DNA of 64,000 nt from Bacteroidales bacterium (GCA_017651425.1 JAGCCZ010000031.1:1-64000); one strand, 5' to 3'. Numbered from the stretch's first letter, positions 7,949 through 18,794 are shown. The notes: generated by a model not told the origin, from the sequence alone. Translations and numbers: made by a program.

Positions 7949-8725
7949 TTAGAACGCCAGTACGCCTACGCCAACCTTCAGACCGAACCAATAGGCATTG
8001 AGGATTCTGTTTCGGACATAACTGTCCGGCGTACACTCACCCGCCTTGTCATATTTGTCGAAAGGTGGCCCGATACCGAAGCCGCCGAAGGTGGTGCCCA
8101 CCGAGAGTCCCATGGACAAGCGAAGGTAGTTGAAAAGGAGGTAGTCACGGCCCATCTCAAACCGCGCGCCGAACAAGACTCCATGGTCCTTGGCCATTTC
8201 AGGATAGTGGTTCACCAGGCCCCGGGGCATACTTTGGTCAAGGTCGAAGTGGTAGAAGAAGCCGTCAAACGTGAATTTCAGGTAGTAGCCTAAAGGAGCA
8301 TAGGAATCAAATGGATAGATCTTGTAAAAGGCACTGAAGCCATGAGCTGTCACGGTGCCGGTAAAATTATAGTTCCAACTACCCCAATGATAGTTATCGC
8401 CATCTATCTCCTCCCACTCACGCCACACTCGTCCCTCAAACGGTGACTTGTAAAAATTATACCCTAACCCCACCGTACTGTTCCGGGTGATGATCATCTC
8501 GATGCTCGGATTGACGAAATAATTCAGTCCCAAGTAGCGCTGGGCATGCGCGTTATCGGGAAAACGGGCTTTCAAGGCTTCGGTCAGCGGGTTTGGATTA
8601 AGCCACGAGGGAGACAGGCTGCATTCTGCGTTAATAAGGAAATGCCTGCCCATATAGCCCGGGCCTTGGGCAAAGGCGGCCACCCCGAACATGATAGCAA
8701 AAGTCAACAATAGAATCTTTTTCAT
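7949..8725 (-). CDS. Predicted outer-membrane beta-barrel protein, unknown role
   Basis: The 258-residue product has a signal peptide (MKKILLLTFAIMFGVAAFA/QGP). It then shows many short amphipathic strands with Gly and aromatic residues (NSTVGLGYNFYKS, APLGYYLKFTFDGFFYHF, LRLSMGLSVGTTFGGFGIG), ending ...GLKVGVGVLAF with a terminal Phe as in barrels inserted by BamA. I do not recognise a named family. It is the last gene of a three-gene operon: its ATG overlaps the stop of the M48 protease by four bases, so the two are probably translationally coupled and may act together at the outer membrane. Confidence 0.65.
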   Translation of the reverse strand: MKKILLLTFAIMFGVAAFAQGPGYMGRHFLINAECSLSPSWLNPNPLTEALKARFPDNAHAQRYLGLNYFVNPSIEMIITRNSTVGLGYNFYKSPFEGRVWREWEEIDGDNYHWGSWNYNFTGTVTAHGFSAFYKIYPFDSYAPLGYYLKFTFDGFFYHFDLDQSMPRGLVNHYPEMAKDHGVLFGARFEMGRDYLLFNYLRLSMGLSVGTTFGGFGIGPPFDKYDKAGECTPDSYVRNRILNAYWFGLKVGVGVLAF

Positions 8726-10845
8726 TTCTTCTTTCCTTTCACAAATTCATACAGTTTGTCATACATAAACGCATTGACGTAGGCATCGCTCATGGCGGAG
8801 ATTTGGCTGTCGTGGCCGGCGAGGAGTGTCTTCCCTTTCTCCAAATCCAGAAGCATCAAGTACATATCGGTATCATAGCGGGGAAATCCGAACTCAATGG
8901 CGGCAGGCACAAAATAGTAAGGGCAGAGCACTCCCAGTAGGATGTTCTGAATTTTGTTGTAGCCGGCAAAACCGGCATTCCCGCGCCGCACGGCCGCGAC
9001 ACATACGGTGGAGGTGCCTGTGAGCTCATACACATCGTTCATGTCCTTGGTGAGCGGTGAGACCATGGCAATGCCATCGCTTTGGAAATACTCGTTCAAC
9101 CATTGCTGGAGCTTGGCATACTTGTTGTAATCCTCTGTGGAAAGGCCTTTCACATCCTTCACACTATAGGTGACGGGATCCAACTTCAGCTTTTTGAGAG
9201 ATGTCCTCAAGGTCTTCAGCAGACGGTCGGCACGTTTGTTGGCCTCTTTTTGCGCAACTTTCTTCGAGCCATTCGTGGAGAGAACATACTGCGGGTCTGC
9301 GAGGATGACGGATTTCACAGTGGTCGGCTTGTTCCGATCCACCACCTTCAGAACCTCCTCGTCTTCCGCCTGATGCAGGGTGTTGCTCATCAAGTCGTAA
9401 AAGGCGGGCTCCTGATGGATGTCCACCAGCATGTAGTTCATTGTCTTGAACTTTGGAGTCGGCAACACCTTCGTGGGTTTGCCCTGCTGGCGGATGCGCT
9501 CATATTTGTTGATGGTCGAATCCTGCGGGGTGTTGTCTTCTATCTGGATGGTGGCAGGGTCGGTGCCCATGGGGTAATCAGAGAAGTCAGTATATTTCAT
9601 CTTGTTCTTGACGAAAATGTCCTTCATGAGATCATCGATCACCTCTTTGTAATAAATGTTATCGGGATGATTCTGGCGGGCCTTCCAAGCGGCACGCAAA
9701 GCTAACAAAGAGGCCTCCTGCTTGCCTATCTTGGCGAAGAAGTGGCTGGTCTGCTGCAATTCGCCCTCAACATCCTTGTAGGACTCGATAGTAGCACTTA
9801 CCTGGCCGTAGTTTTTGTGTTTGGAGAGTCCGTAGAGGGCACTCACCATGGCCTCTTCAAGGTAAGCGTTGTTCGGATGGGCGCGCTGAAGCACGTAGGT
9901 GTTGTAGAAGGCATGGTCGTAACTGTGACGGGAAAGGAGGATGCGAACGCACTCGAAGCGTGCCAGCTCGCGCACCTCGTTGAAGAGGGACTCCGGTTGC
10001 ACAAAGACCGAACGGCCCGTTTCGGACATGCCGGCCACAATGGAACGGGCCGCCGTGCGACGACGCTCAATGTTGGGGTGCGTGAACAAGGTGTCCACCA
10101 TGTCGGCACGACTGCTGATAGGTGTAATGTTGGTCAGGAAATAGTTGTCCGGAAAATGGTAAAAGCTCGTTTCCACCAACGACTTGTTGAAGGGCACCTC
10201 ATCGAAAGGCAAATCCGAGTATTGCAGCACATCGAAAATGCCGTCAAGCACCGTGTAACTGTACTGCGACTGCTTCATGTAACGCTCCAATGAAATGCGG
10301 TCGGCCTCCATTTCGTGCGTGCGCGAACGGTTGTGATACTTCAAATAATAGTTGATCGGGTCCTTGTCCTTGAGCGAATCCTGATAGGTATTGAAGGACT
10401 CTATGTGTTTCTCGGCATAGTGCGCGATTTCATGCCCCAGCACAAAGGCGAGTTCGCTCTCATTGGACACTTGTGCCAAAAGACCCATATTGACGAACAG
10501 CAGGCCGTTGGCGGTGGCAAAGGCGTTCACTTCCGTGCTCTTTATAATGTACAAATGGATTTTTGAACGCAGCACAGGATTGTCTTTCAACAAATTGTCG
10601 GCAATAGTGTTGACATAGTCGTTCAACTTGCTGCCGTACAAGATGTCACCCTCCATCACCAACCGCTTCAGCATCACATTATAGTCGGCAAGATCCTTGT
10701 CCGAGGTGGTGATTTTGGCAAAGTCAGCAGGCATGGGGCCCTGTGATTCCAGCGGCTTATAGTTGACCACCGCATCCTGCCCGAAGGCGAGGACGGACAC
10801 AAGGAGAAAAACCGCCAGCAGAAAAAGATTTGCGATTTTTTTCAT
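8722..10845 (-). CDS. M48-family periplasmic metalloprotease, large
   Basis: A secreted zinc protease of 707 residues. It has a signal peptide to about residue 22 (VSVLAFG/QDA), and an M48 domain with the zinc motif HEIAH at 138-142 and the third ligand in THEMEADR (Glu178, ExxAD pattern). The region ANGLLFVNMGLLAQVSNESELAFVLG is classic M48 (compare BepA/YfgC and LoiP). Residues 330-420 look helical and repeat-like, and the last 200 residues are unassigned. M48 proteins in the periplasm police outer-membrane protein assembly; that role is inferred here. It starts 3 bases after the upstream 508-residue gene and overlaps the barrel gene by 4 bases. Confidence 0.85.
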   Translation of the reverse strand: MKKIANLFLLAVFLLVSVLAFGQDAVVNYKPLESQGPMPADFAKITTSDKDLADYNVMLKRLVMEGDILYGSKLNDYVNTIADNLLKDNPVLRSKIHLYIIKSTEVNAFATANGLLFVNMGLLAQVSNESELAFVLGHEIAHYAEKHIESFNTYQDSLKDKDPINYYLKYHNRSRTHEMEADRISLERYMKQSQYSYTVLDGIFDVLQYSDLPFDEVPFNKSLVETSFYHFPDNYFLTNITPISSRADMVDTLFTHPNIERRRTAARSIVAGMSETGRSVFVQPESLFNEVRELARFECVRILLSRHSYDHAFYNTYVLQRAHPNNAYLEEAMVSALYGLSKHKNYGQVSATIESYKDVEGELQQTSHFFAKIGKQEASLLALRAAWKARQNHPDNIYYKEVIDDLMKDIFVKNKMKYTDFSDYPMGTDPATIQIEDNTPQDSTINKYERIRQQGKPTKVLPTPKFKTMNYMLVDIHQEPAFYDLMSNTLHQAEDEEVLKVVDRNKPTTVKSVILADPQYVLSTNGSKKVAQKEANKRADRLLKTLRTSLKKLKLDPVTYSVKDVKGLSTEDYNKYAKLQQWLNEYFQSDGIAMVSPLTKDMNDVYELTGTSTVCVAAVRRGNAGFAGYNKIQNILLGVLCPYYFVPAAIEFGFPRYDTDMYLMLLDLEKGKTLLAGHDSQISAMSDAYVNAFMYDKLYEFVKGKKK

Positions 10846-10848
10846 TTT

Positions 10849-12375
10849 TTAGAAATTTGCAGAAAGGTGGGAGATATTGACCGTCTTTTTCATATTCTCG
10901 ACCACGATGAAGCCGTCATCTGTCTTGAAGAGCGGGGTGGTGATCATGCGTTTGGCCGTTTTCAAGTCCATAAGCTTCGTGGTTTCTCCTTTACCATTCT
11001 CGTCAATGGTAAGCATGGTGCAACAATACATCTTCTTACCGGCCGCGGTGTTCTTATACACCATATTGGACTTGCCGGCATAGTTGGCGGAATTATCGGC
11101 GTATAGAATGTAAAGTTTGTCATTTTCAAAGAAAGGATAATAGGAGACACCCATTCTCTTGTAGGAGAAACCGGAAGCCCCGGCGGCTGCCATTTGCCGT
11201 TTTTCAAAAATCTTGGATTGTGTGATTTCACCATTGGAATCGGTCTTGTCATAGACAACACCTCTTGCAAAATAGTAGTAGGTGGTGATCTGCATGTTGC
11301 CGGCTTGGGTGGTGACAGAGCGCATGGTTTTTTGTTCGCCGAGCAGGATCACGGAACCATCGGAGCATTCGTAAAGACCTTCCGCCGTAATATAGTGGTC
11401 TTGGTTGGGACAATAGCCCGCAGGGATGCCTCCCGTCGCCTTTTCATGATAACTGCTCGGAAAATCCTTGTGGCTGATGGACTTGAAATTGGAGCTCTTG
11501 GGGTCATAAACGACAATATACGACCCGTTTTCGTTTTTCTTCAGCTCTTTCTTATAATAACCGCCCATGATAATGTTGCCACTCTTGCCAGTCATCATCT
11601 TGCCATTGCTGATGTGGAAGTCCAAAGGCTCGGAGACACTGGACGAGTTGCTTTCCGTAATCTCATACATATACAACACCTCATTGGTGCGCGTATGATT
11701 GTTGGGGGCATCGAAGGCATACACGCCCGCAAATGCCACACCTTCGTTGTTGACGGCCATGTCAATGATGTTGAAATAATCCGACTTGAAGTCAAAATCC
11801 AAGGTGTTCTGCCAAAGCAAATCGCCACTGTTGTCGAACACACACACCACATTGCCCTTGTAGGAGCCTTTGCGCTGCAACTGCACGAAAGCGACCAGAT
11901 TCTTGCTCTTGTCAGGCGAAATGGCCGTGGCGATCATGAGGTTGTCCTGCTTCTCAAAAGTGAACGAGAGAATCTCTTCCGGATTCCAGGGGGCTGTACT
12001 ACCCGTCGGGGAGATCTTGTTACCATACAGGGTATAGACCTTCTCCTTGTTGTTGCGGTCGATGTAAAAAGCGGCCAGACCGTCTTCGTTGTCATAGCAT
12101 TTGAGGAAGTTGACAGATTCGGGATGCGTCAGCGTGGTAGCCGTGACCCTGCCGTCCTCTATGGTGAAGATCTTGTCGATTTCTGTCTTCTTTTTTCCTT
12201 TTTCAATGGAAGCAGAGTAGAGGTAACGTGTGCCATCAGCCTTCTCGCATCTGTGCGTATTCAGCAAATATGCGAGGTTTTCACCCGCCACATCAGGACC
12301 CAATACCGTAATTTTCTGAGCAAAAGCGGTCGTGGCAAAGAAGATTGCGCAAACCAAGAATAATAACTTTTTCAT
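10849..12375 (-). CDS. Secreted protein of unknown function, possibly beta-propeller
   Basis: The 508-residue product begins with a signal peptide (MKKLLFLVCAIFFATTAFA/QKI). The rest is rich in beta-strands, with repeated patterns such as VCVFDNSGDLLWQN, NNEGVAFAGVYAF and YECSDGSVILLGEQ. These read like blades of a propeller or quinoprotein-like repeat, although I could not fix a repeat length. No catalytic motif was found. It is the first gene of an operon with the M48 protease (3-base gap) and a predicted barrel, and has a -7 box 30 bases upstream. Its function is unknown; a scaffold or substrate-binding role for the protease is possible. Confidence 0.6.
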   Translation of the reverse strand: MKKLLFLVCAIFFATTAFAQKITVLGPDVAGENLAYLLNTHRCEKADGTRYLYSASIEKGKKKTEIDKIFTIEDGRVTATTLTHPESVNFLKCYDNEDGLAAFYIDRNNKEKVYTLYGNKISPTGSTAPWNPEEILSFTFEKQDNLMIATAISPDKSKNLVAFVQLQRKGSYKGNVVCVFDNSGDLLWQNTLDFDFKSDYFNIIDMAVNNEGVAFAGVYAFDAPNNHTRTNEVLYMYEITESNSSSVSEPLDFHISNGKMMTGKSGNIIMGGYYKKELKKNENGSYIVVYDPKSSNFKSISHKDFPSSYHEKATGGIPAGYCPNQDHYITAEGLYECSDGSVILLGEQKTMRSVTTQAGNMQITTYYYFARGVVYDKTDSNGEITQSKIFEKRQMAAAGASGFSYKRMGVSYYPFFENDKLYILYADNSANYAGKSNMVYKNTAAGKKMYCCTMLTIDENGKGETTKLMDLKTAKRMITTPLFKTDDGFIVVENMKKTVNISHLSANF

Positions 12376-12404
12376 GACAAGTGGGTTTTAAATTTTAGAG
12401 GGAG

Positions 12405-12412
12405 CAAAAATA
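12405..12412 (-). promoter_or_regulatory. -7 box for the secreted protein/M48/barrel operon
   Basis: TATTTTTG on the minus strand followed by CTCCC, 29 bases before the ATG at 12375. Confidence 0.65.
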
Positions 12413-12672
12413 ATAAAAAAATGATAACAAGGGACTTCTATTTTTCACTTCTTAACGTTGTCGCCGACCTTGGTGCGAAGCCCTTTAAACATCAAGACAG
12501 GCAAACAACGCCGCATTATTAAAACAATATCTATTAAACAGGATACGAAAAAGCCAAAAGGTTGCACCTTGCCGTGACTAATTTTTGTCTTTTTTTTTCA
12601 TGTATTACAACATCCTAATCATCAATACAGTACAACTCGTTTCAAGCCATAGCCAGAGCATTGGGGAAAGAC
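12413..12672. other. Non-coding gap, no clear feature
   Basis: About 260 bases lie between the operon promoter and the ahcY terminator. I see no convincing gene, tRNA, riboswitch fold or repeat. A T-rich patch near 12578-12600 is the only notable composition feature. Confidence 0.4.
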
Positions 12673-12700
12673 AAAAAAAATCCCGCGTTTCCGCGGGATT
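12673..12700 (-). terminator. Intrinsic terminator of ahcY
   Basis: A nine-base stem AATCCCGCG/CGCGGGATT with a four-base loop begins five bases past the ahcY stop. On the minus strand it is followed by eight T. Confidence 0.9.
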
Positions 12701-12705
12701 ATCTG

Positions 12706-14115
12706 TTAGTATCGATAGAAGTCTGACTTGAACGGCCCCTCAACAGGGACTCCTATGTAGTCGGCCTGCTTCTGTGTAAGCTTGGTGAGCTTGGCCCCGA
12801 TCTTGCTGAGATGCAGCCGCGCGACCTCTTCGTCCAGCTCCTTGGGCAGGTTATAGACACCGACCTTGTAGTCGTGCTGCCAGAGATCGAGCTGCGCCAT
12901 GGTCTGGTTGGTGAACGAGTTGCTCATCACGAAGGAGGGATGTCCGGTGGCGCATCCGAGGTTCACCAAGCGGCCTTCTGCGAGGATGAAGATGGAGTGC
13001 CCGTCAGGGAAGATGTATTCATCGACCTGCGGCTTGATGTTACGCTTGGTGATGTCCGGTTGGGCCTCAAAGGCACTTACCTGGATTTCGTTGTCGAAGT
13101 GCCCGATGTTGCAGACAATAGCCTGGTCTTTCATCTTGTTGAGGTGTTCCACTGTGATGACATCGCAGTTGCCAGTGGTCGTGACGTAGAGGTTGGCTTC
13201 TGGGAGGGCGTCCTCCACGGTCTTGACCTCAAAGCCCTCCATGGCGGCCTGCAATGCGCAGATGGGATCGACTTCGGTGACAATGACGCGCGCTCCGTAG
13301 GATTTCATCGACTGGGCACAGCCTTTGCCCACATCGCCGTAACCGCACACACACACCACTTTGCCAGCCAGCATAATGTCAGTGGCGCGTTTGATGCCGT
13401 CGGCCAAGGACTCGCGGCAACCGTACTTGTTGTCGAACTTCGACTTCGTGACGGAGTCGTTCACATTGATGGCGGGGAAAAGCAACTCGCCGCGCTCCAT
13501 CATCTGATAGAGACGATGCACACCCGTGGTGGTCTCCTCTGACACGCCTTTGATCTCCTTGACCATATTGTGCCATTTGTGCGGGTCTTCCTTCAAGATC
13601 TCCTTGAGGGTGTGGAAGATGACAGCCTGTTCGTGGTTCTCGGGGGTCTTGTCGAGAATGGAGGGGTCCTCTTCGGCCTTGTAGCCGAGGTGGATGAGAA
13701 GGGTGGCGTCGCCGCCGTCGTCCACAATGAGTTGCGGGCCTTTGCCGCCTGGAAACGAGAGGGCCTGGTTGGTACACCACCAGTAGTCCTCCAAACTTTC
13801 GCCTTTCCAGGCGAACACGGAGACGCCCGTGGCGGCGATGGCCGCGGCGGCGTGGTCCTGTGTGGAGAAGATGTTGCAACTGCACCATCTCACCTCAGCG
13901 CCCAAATGCACCAATGTCTCAATCAGCACGGCGGTCTGGATGGTCATGTGCAGGGAACCCATGATGCGGACACCGTTCAACGGCTTCGAATCCCCATATT
14001 TTTCCCGCAAGGCCAGCAAGCCAGGCATCTCTTTCTGGGAAACCTCAATGTCCTTGCGGCCCCAGTCGGCCAACGACATGTCGGCCACCTTGTTTTTCAA
14101 TTCGTAATCAGTCAT
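12706..14115 (-). CDS. ahcY: Adenosylhomocysteinase (SAH hydrolase)
   Basis: The enzyme splits S-adenosylhomocysteine into adenosine and homocysteine with bound NAD+, removing the inhibitor made by methyltransferases. The 469 residues carry the substrate motifs [16 protein letters not shown] and [14 protein letters not shown], the [19 protein letters not shown] segment with the catalytic Lys/Asp, the Rossmann fingerprint [10 protein letters not shown] and GHFDNEI. The C-terminus ends KSDFYRY, a variant of the usual PDHYRY that reaches into the partner subunit's NAD site. It follows the M16 protease gene after 44 bases and ends in a strong terminator, so it may be the last gene of the long leftward block. 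No SAH riboswitch fits in the 44-base leader. Confidence 0.97.
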   Translation of the reverse strand: MTDYELKNKVADMSLADWGRKDIEVSQKEMPGLLALREKYGDSKPLNGVRIMGSLHMTIQTAVLIETLVHLGAEVRWCSCNIFSTQDHAAAAIAATGVSVFAWKGESLEDYWWCTNQALSFPGGKGPQLIVDDGGDATLLIHLGYKAEEDPSILDKTPENHEQAVIFHTLKEILKEDPHKWHNMVKEIKGVSEETTTGVHRLYQMMERGELLFPAINVNDSVTKSKFDNKYGCRESLADGIKRATDIMLAGKVVCVCGYGDVGKGCAQSMKSYGARVIVTEVDPICALQAAMEGFEVKTVEDALPEANLYVTTTGNCDVITVEHLNKMKDQAIVCNIGHFDNEIQVSAFEAQPDITKRNIKPQVDEYIFPDGHSIFILAEGRLVNLGCATGHPSFVMSNSFTNQTMAQLDLWQHDYKVGVYNLPKELDEEVARLHLSKIGAKLTKLTQKQADYIGVPVEGPFKSDFYRY

Positions 14116-14159
14116 TTCTGTATAAAATTTCGTGTAACAATATAAATGAATAAGATATT

Positions 14160-16970
14160 CTATTTCTCGGGCTTCAAATCGACACGGGTGTAGTTATCGT
14201 AATTGAAGTACTTCTTCATGAAGTTGACGAGGTCCTTGTTGGTGATGGAGTTCACCATATCGGCGTACTCGTTCACAGCATTCATGTCATCGCCGTACAA
14301 CACTTTGTTTTGGATGTAGCTGCGCCAGAAAGTGTTGGTCTGGATGTTCTTTTCGCGGGTGGAAATCAGCTGCTTTTTCACCTTGGCGAGAGTCTTCTTG
14401 TCGGTGCCCTTTTTGCCCACAGTTTTGAGGATGTCAAGGCAAACATCCGCCAGTTTGTCGGTCTTTTGGGGACTGCAGCCCAGCATAATCATCAGCGTGT
14501 AGGTGGGGGTGGGGAATTTCGAGGTGCCCATCTGGAGCATCGGGGAATAGACATCGCCCATCTTCTCGCGGACAATCTCCAGCAGATATTGTTCCAACAC
14601 ATCGCCCAGCACGCTCACCGTGACATTATTCTTGGTATTATAGTCAAACGGCTGTTCAAAATAGAGTCCCATCCAGCCTTGTTCTTCCTGACCGTAGTAC
14701 TCAATATCTTTTTGGACACCCTTGAAATCGGGTTTGAAGACGGTAGCGTCGAAGTTCTCTTTCTTGTTGCTGGTCTTCATAGAGCCTAAATAGACGCAGA
14801 GGAGTTCGTCCATAATTTTCTCGTCGTAGTTGCCCACGAAGACGAAGGTGAAGTCGGCGGGGTTGGCAAAGCGTTCCTTGTAAATCCGGACGGCTTTCTC
14901 AAAATCAACTTTCTTAAGATATTCGGGGGTCATTGTGAGTTGGTTCACCAGATAGGGGTCTTGCTGGGTGGCCTTGTCAAGGAGGGAAGCGATGAAACGG
15001 TACATGGTGTTGGCCTTGAGCATCTTGAGTCCCTCTTCCGTCTCGTTCAGCACCAGTTCACAGGCGTTCTTGTCGGCACGCGGGTTGGTGAAGAAGGCGT
15101 TCAAGTACTGGAAGAAGAATTCGAGGTCCTTCGGGGTGGAGGAGCCGCCCAAGCTCTCGGTCATGGTGCTGATGTCGGGCGTGACACCGGCCTGTTTGCT
15201 CTTGAGCTTTTTCATCAGGGAGTTGTAGTCAATCTCGGCGATACCGCTGCGGTCAATGATGTCGGCGGCGAAGTTGGCGGAAGGAAGATCCTCCTCTTTG
15301 TAGAGGCTCAAGCCTCCCTTACTGATGGCCGTAAAGAGAATTTCATCGTTCTTGTAGTCAGTTTTCTTGAGGATAACCTCAATGCCGTTGGAAAGAGTGA
15401 GCTTTTTGCCCTTGATGGCAGGGATTTCCTCGCTTTTGACGATGGAACCAGGTTTCAAAGTGCCTCTTTCCACAATTTCCTGTTCCTTGTAAGTATCCAC
15501 GTATGGCGTGACATCCTTCAGTTTCTCATTGGTGATAACCTTGAGGACCTCTTCTTTGGTGGGCACTTTCACCCCCTCTTTTTCAGGAGCCATCACGATA
15601 GCCACGAAATTCTCAGGTGTAATCCAATCTTTGGCCAGTTCATTGATTTCATTCACATATATGCCATCAATGAGTTTCTTGGCAAGGGTATATTCACGCT
15701 TGGCGCCCGGGATGGGGTCGCCATGAAGGAAGTTGCTCACATATTCGGAAGCATAGCGGGAAGATTCGGTCTTGTCCACCTCGTTGGAGGCACGCTCCAT
15801 GCGTTCCAGCAGGGCCGTTTTGGCGCGGTCGAGCTCAGTCTTGAGGAAACCGTATTTGAGCACGCGGTAGTCCTCTTTCATCAGCACTTCAATGGATTCA
15901 AGGATTCTGTTCTCCTTGCTGGCAGCCTGAGAACCGTACATGTCGGTGAGGCCGATGAAGTTGGAGTAACCGGTGGAGGCACCAATGAAGGGACATTTGG
16001 GATCCTGTGCCAGTTCTTCCAGACGGGCGTCATACATCTCATTATAAAGGTCAATGAGCAGTTGTTTGCGGAAATCGGCATTGGTCTTCACTGCGAAGTG
16101 GGGGAATTTGCGGACGAGCATGATGGTGTTGCCGGCGGCCTCCTTGTCGGTGCAAACAGCAACGAGGGGCTCTTTATTCTTGCCAATGGCATACTGCTCT
16201 TTCACACGCGGGTTCTTCACAGCAGGGATGTCGCTGAAGAGATCCTTGATTTTGGCCTCCACCTGATCCACGTCAATATCACCAACCACGATGACAGCCT
16301 GCAAATCAGGACGGTACCAATCATTGTAGAAGTCTTTGATGACCTGGTAGTCAAAATTTTGGATAATGTCGAGCAGTCCGATGGGCATACGGTCGGCATA
16401 GCGGGAGTCTTTCATCAGCACAGGCCAGTACTCCTTGCGCATACGGTCGTCTGCGCCAAGTCCAAGACGGTACTCTTCGGTGATGACGCCTCTTTCGGCG
16501 TCAATCTCCTTGTGGTCATAGAGCAGTCCGTGGGCCCAGCCGCGCAGGATTTGCAGGCCGAGGTCAAGATTCTTGGGATCGTCGAGCGGCATGGGGATCA
16601 TATAGACCGTCTCGTCAAAGGAGGTGTAGGCGTTGAGGTCGGCACCGAACACCACACCGAGGCTCTGCAGCTTGTCAATCATCGTATTGCCGGGCATACC
16701 CTCAATACCGTTGAAGGCCATGTGCTCGGTGAAGTGGGCCAAGCCGCGCTGGTTGTCGTTCTCCTGATTGGAGCCGGCGTTCACGGCCAAGCGGAATTCA
16801 ACCACCTTCTTGGGTTGGGTGTTCTGACGGATGTAATAGGTCATGCCATTGCCCAGCTTGCCAATGCGCACACGGGGATCGCTCTTGATGGCCTCATCCA
16901 GTTTGACGTCCTGTCCGAAAGCAAATACTGCCGTGAGGACGATGCTAAAGAATAAAAGGATCTTTTTCAT
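14160..16970 (-). CDS. M16-family (PqqL-type) secreted zinc protease
   Basis: The 936-residue product has a signal peptide ([22 protein letters not shown]) and is built as two halves of about 450 residues, the clam-shell layout of M16 proteases. The inverted zinc motif HFTEH is at residues 79-83, with the distal Glu in the [10 protein letters not shown] segment about 75 residues on. The second half lacks the motif, as expected for the inactive half. Such proteases degrade peptides in the periplasm. It lies between gldG and ahcY, and the gap from gldG is 36 bases, compatible with co-transcription. Confidence 0.92.
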   Translation of the reverse strand: MKKILLFFSIVLTAVFAFGQDVKLDEAIKSDPRVRIGKLGNGMTYYIRQNTQPKKVVEFRLAVNAGSNQENDNQRGLAHFTEHMAFNGIEGMPGNTMIDKLQSLGVVFGADLNAYTSFDETVYMIPMPLDDPKNLDLGLQILRGWAHGLLYDHKEIDAERGVITEEYRLGLGADDRMRKEYWPVLMKDSRYADRMPIGLLDIIQNFDYQVIKDFYNDWYRPDLQAVIVVGDIDVDQVEAKIKDLFSDIPAVKNPRVKEQYAIGKNKEPLVAVCTDKEAAGNTIMLVRKFPHFAVKTNADFRKQLLIDLYNEMYDARLEELAQDPKCPFIGASTGYSNFIGLTDMYGSQAASKENRILESIEVLMKEDYRVLKYGFLKTELDRAKTALLERMERASNEVDKTESSRYASEYVSNFLHGDPIPGAKREYTLAKKLIDGIYVNEINELAKDWITPENFVAIVMAPEKEGVKVPTKEEVLKVITNEKLKDVTPYVDTYKEQEIVERGTLKPGSIVKSEEIPAIKGKKLTLSNGIEVILKKTDYKNDEILFTAISKGGLSLYKEEDLPSANFAADIIDRSGIAEIDYNSLMKKLKSKQAGVTPDISTMTESLGGSSTPKDLEFFFQYLNAFFTNPRADKNACELVLNETEEGLKMLKANTMYRFIASLLDKATQQDPYLVNQLTMTPEYLKKVDFEKAVRIYKERFANPADFTFVFVGNYDEKIMDELLCVYLGSMKTSNKKENFDATVFKPDFKGVQKDIEYYGQEEQGWMGLYFEQPFDYNTKNNVTVSVLGDVLEQYLLEIVREKMGDVYSPMLQMGTSKFPTPTYTLMIMLGCSPQKTDKLADVCLDILKTVGKKGTDKKTLAKVKKQLISTREKNIQTNTFWRSYIQNKVLYGDDMNAVNEYADMVNSITNKDLVNFMKKYFNYDNYTRVDLKPEK

Positions 16971-17006
16971 TTGAATAAAATTGCTTAGTGATTATAATTG
17001 ATTGTT

Positions 17007-18776
17007 TTATTTTTCTTTTCTGGAAAAACGGACTTTGCGCAGTACGATGAGCACTATCCCCAACAATGAAATCAACAAGAGCGGCACGCCAATATTGAGG
17101 ATGGCGAGCTTGGCTTTCTTGCCACGGATCTTCTCCTGGTTGAGGGAGCCGATCTTGAAATTCTTGGCACGCAGTTGCAACAAGTCATCGTCGTCGCAGA
17201 GGTAGTTGACGCAGTTGACGATAAACTGGGTGTTGTCAAAGATGGTGCGGGTATAGATGTCGTAACCGGCAGGATAGGGCTGGTTACGCTTGCGGTCGAA
17301 AGGATTGCGGATGATGTCGCCGTCTGCGACGAATATCTGGCGTGTAGGCACGCTGTGGTCGCGATAGTCGAGCTGTTTGATGGTGTCAAACTCAATGGGC
17401 AGGATGCCTTTGAAGGCAGACTCGAAGGTGCCCTCCACGAGTACGGCAATCGGCAAGTTGTGGAAAGCAAACTCCTGCATGTTAGGCTTTGTGAGGGCAG
17501 CATGCAACGAAACAATGGAGGGCGCCGGCACCAACTTGGAGCGCTCGGAGCTGAACATCAACGGTGTCTTGACAAGATTCTCCGACTTGCCCACCATGTC
17601 GATGGATCCGGCAAAGTCAGACTTCACCTCCTTGATATTGCGCACGATAGGATGGTCGCTGAAATTGACGATATCCAAGCTGTAGGGGAAGGCCATGAAC
17701 TTGTACTGCGGCTTGTCGCCGAGCATGCCGACCTGCTGCGGTATGGGCAGGCAGCTGAGGTCTTGGATGAGATTGGCATTGAGGCGCACGCCGTAGGTGA
17801 AGAAGAGGTCGTTGATGTACAGCGAGCGGGGTGTGGCAAAAAACTCGGCCGCGCTTTGCAAACTGTCGAGCGATGCCGTGGTGTTGTCCACAAGCCAGAG
17901 GATTTTGCCGCCGCGCATCACGAACTGATCGAGGATGTATTTGTCAAACTCCCGGAAGGGCTCTGTGGGTTGCGCAATGATAAGGACATCGTACTTGTTG
18001 TCGCCCAGCTTGAGCGTCTGTTTGACGGAATCCTCCACACTGATGTTGCGCAGGGCATTGATCTTGCCATCCAAGATGATGCGCGTCACGTTGTAGAAAC
18101 GTTGCAGCTGCATGGCGGTCCAGCAAGTGTTGTAAAAGTCCAACTCACCGTGGCCTTCCACGTATGCCACCCGAGGCTTCTCCGTCTTCATCAAACGCCG
18201 GATGGGAGATACAAGGTTGTACTCCAGCTCCTGGATGGAATATTGCAGCCAGTCGGAGCCTGACGGGTCGGCCACCACCACCTGCGCGGGGTACTCGTGG
18301 CCCCGGTAGGAGACAATGGCGCCGGGAATCACCATGTGGGTGGAGTACCCCGATGCATCCTCGCGGCTGATGGGGATGGGCTCCAGCCCTTTCTTGACAA
18401 ATTCCGCCAGGATGTTGTTGACCTCCTCGCTATTCTTGCCCTCCAACGGGTCAATGAACTCGAAATAGACATTCTTGGAATAGCTTCGGAAATCCTGGAG
18501 CATCTGCTCCACCTGCTTGGCAAACAGCTGATAGTCGGCCGGCTGGTCTTTTCCCTTGAGATAAACGCGGAAATAGACACGGTCTTCCAGATTTTTCAGC
18601 ATCTCAATCGTCGAAGGAGACAGGGAGTGCCGTTTGTCCTTCGTCAAGTCGATGCGGAAGAACAGGAAGGAGGAGAGAATATTGACGACGACAAGGACCG
18701 CCACCGCCACGAGAAGCCCTATGAGGGTGTTTTTCTTGAATTGCTTGCTGCTTTTGCTGCCTGTGTTCTTTTTCAT
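17007..18776 (-). CDS. gldG: Gliding-motility-associated ABC transporter substrate-binding protein GldG
   Basis: GldG is an inner-membrane protein with one N-terminal membrane segment (about residues 18-40), a long periplasmic part of the ABC-type uncharacterised transport family, and a C-terminal membrane segment (about 555-578, ILNIGVPLLLISLLGIVLIVLR). The start MKKNTGSKSSKQFKKNTLIGLLV and FRIDLTKDKRHSLSP-like RIDLTKDKRHSLSPSTIEML match the family well. With GldF and the ATPase GldA it forms a transporter named from Flavobacterium gliding. In non-gliding Bacteroidales the role is unclear. It follows gldF after 18 bases; gldA is not in the window, which is usual. Confidence 0.9.
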   Translation of the reverse strand: MKKNTGSKSSKQFKKNTLIGLLVAVAVLVVVNILSSFLFFRIDLTKDKRHSLSPSTIEMLKNLEDRVYFRVYLKGKDQPADYQLFAKQVEQMLQDFRSYSKNVYFEFIDPLEGKNSEEVNNILAEFVKKGLEPIPISREDASGYSTHMVIPGAIVSYRGHEYPAQVVVADPSGSDWLQYSIQELEYNLVSPIRRLMKTEKPRVAYVEGHGELDFYNTCWTAMQLQRFYNVTRIILDGKINALRNISVEDSVKQTLKLGDNKYDVLIIAQPTEPFREFDKYILDQFVMRGGKILWLVDNTTASLDSLQSAAEFFATPRSLYINDLFFTYGVRLNANLIQDLSCLPIPQQVGMLGDKPQYKFMAFPYSLDIVNFSDHPIVRNIKEVKSDFAGSIDMVGKSENLVKTPLMFSSERSKLVPAPSIVSLHAALTKPNMQEFAFHNLPIAVLVEGTFESAFKGILPIEFDTIKQLDYRDHSVPTRQIFVADGDIIRNPFDRKRNQPYPAGYDIYTRTIFDNTQFIVNCVNYLCDDDDLLQLRAKNFKIGSLNQEKIRGKKAKLAILNIGVPLLLISLLGIVLIVLRKVRFSRKEK

Positions 18777-18794
18777 GACTTCGCTCCTTTCTTT

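Noticed and set aside
14116..14159. SAH or SAM riboswitch before ahcY
   Set aside because: The gap to the upstream gene is 44 bases and shows no fold of the needed size.
14940..16955. 671-codon plus-strand open frame opposite the M16 protease
   Set aside because: It lies wholly inside a gene with clear zinc-protease motifs and a signal peptide. Its own translation has no domain. It is a GC-rich mirror frame.
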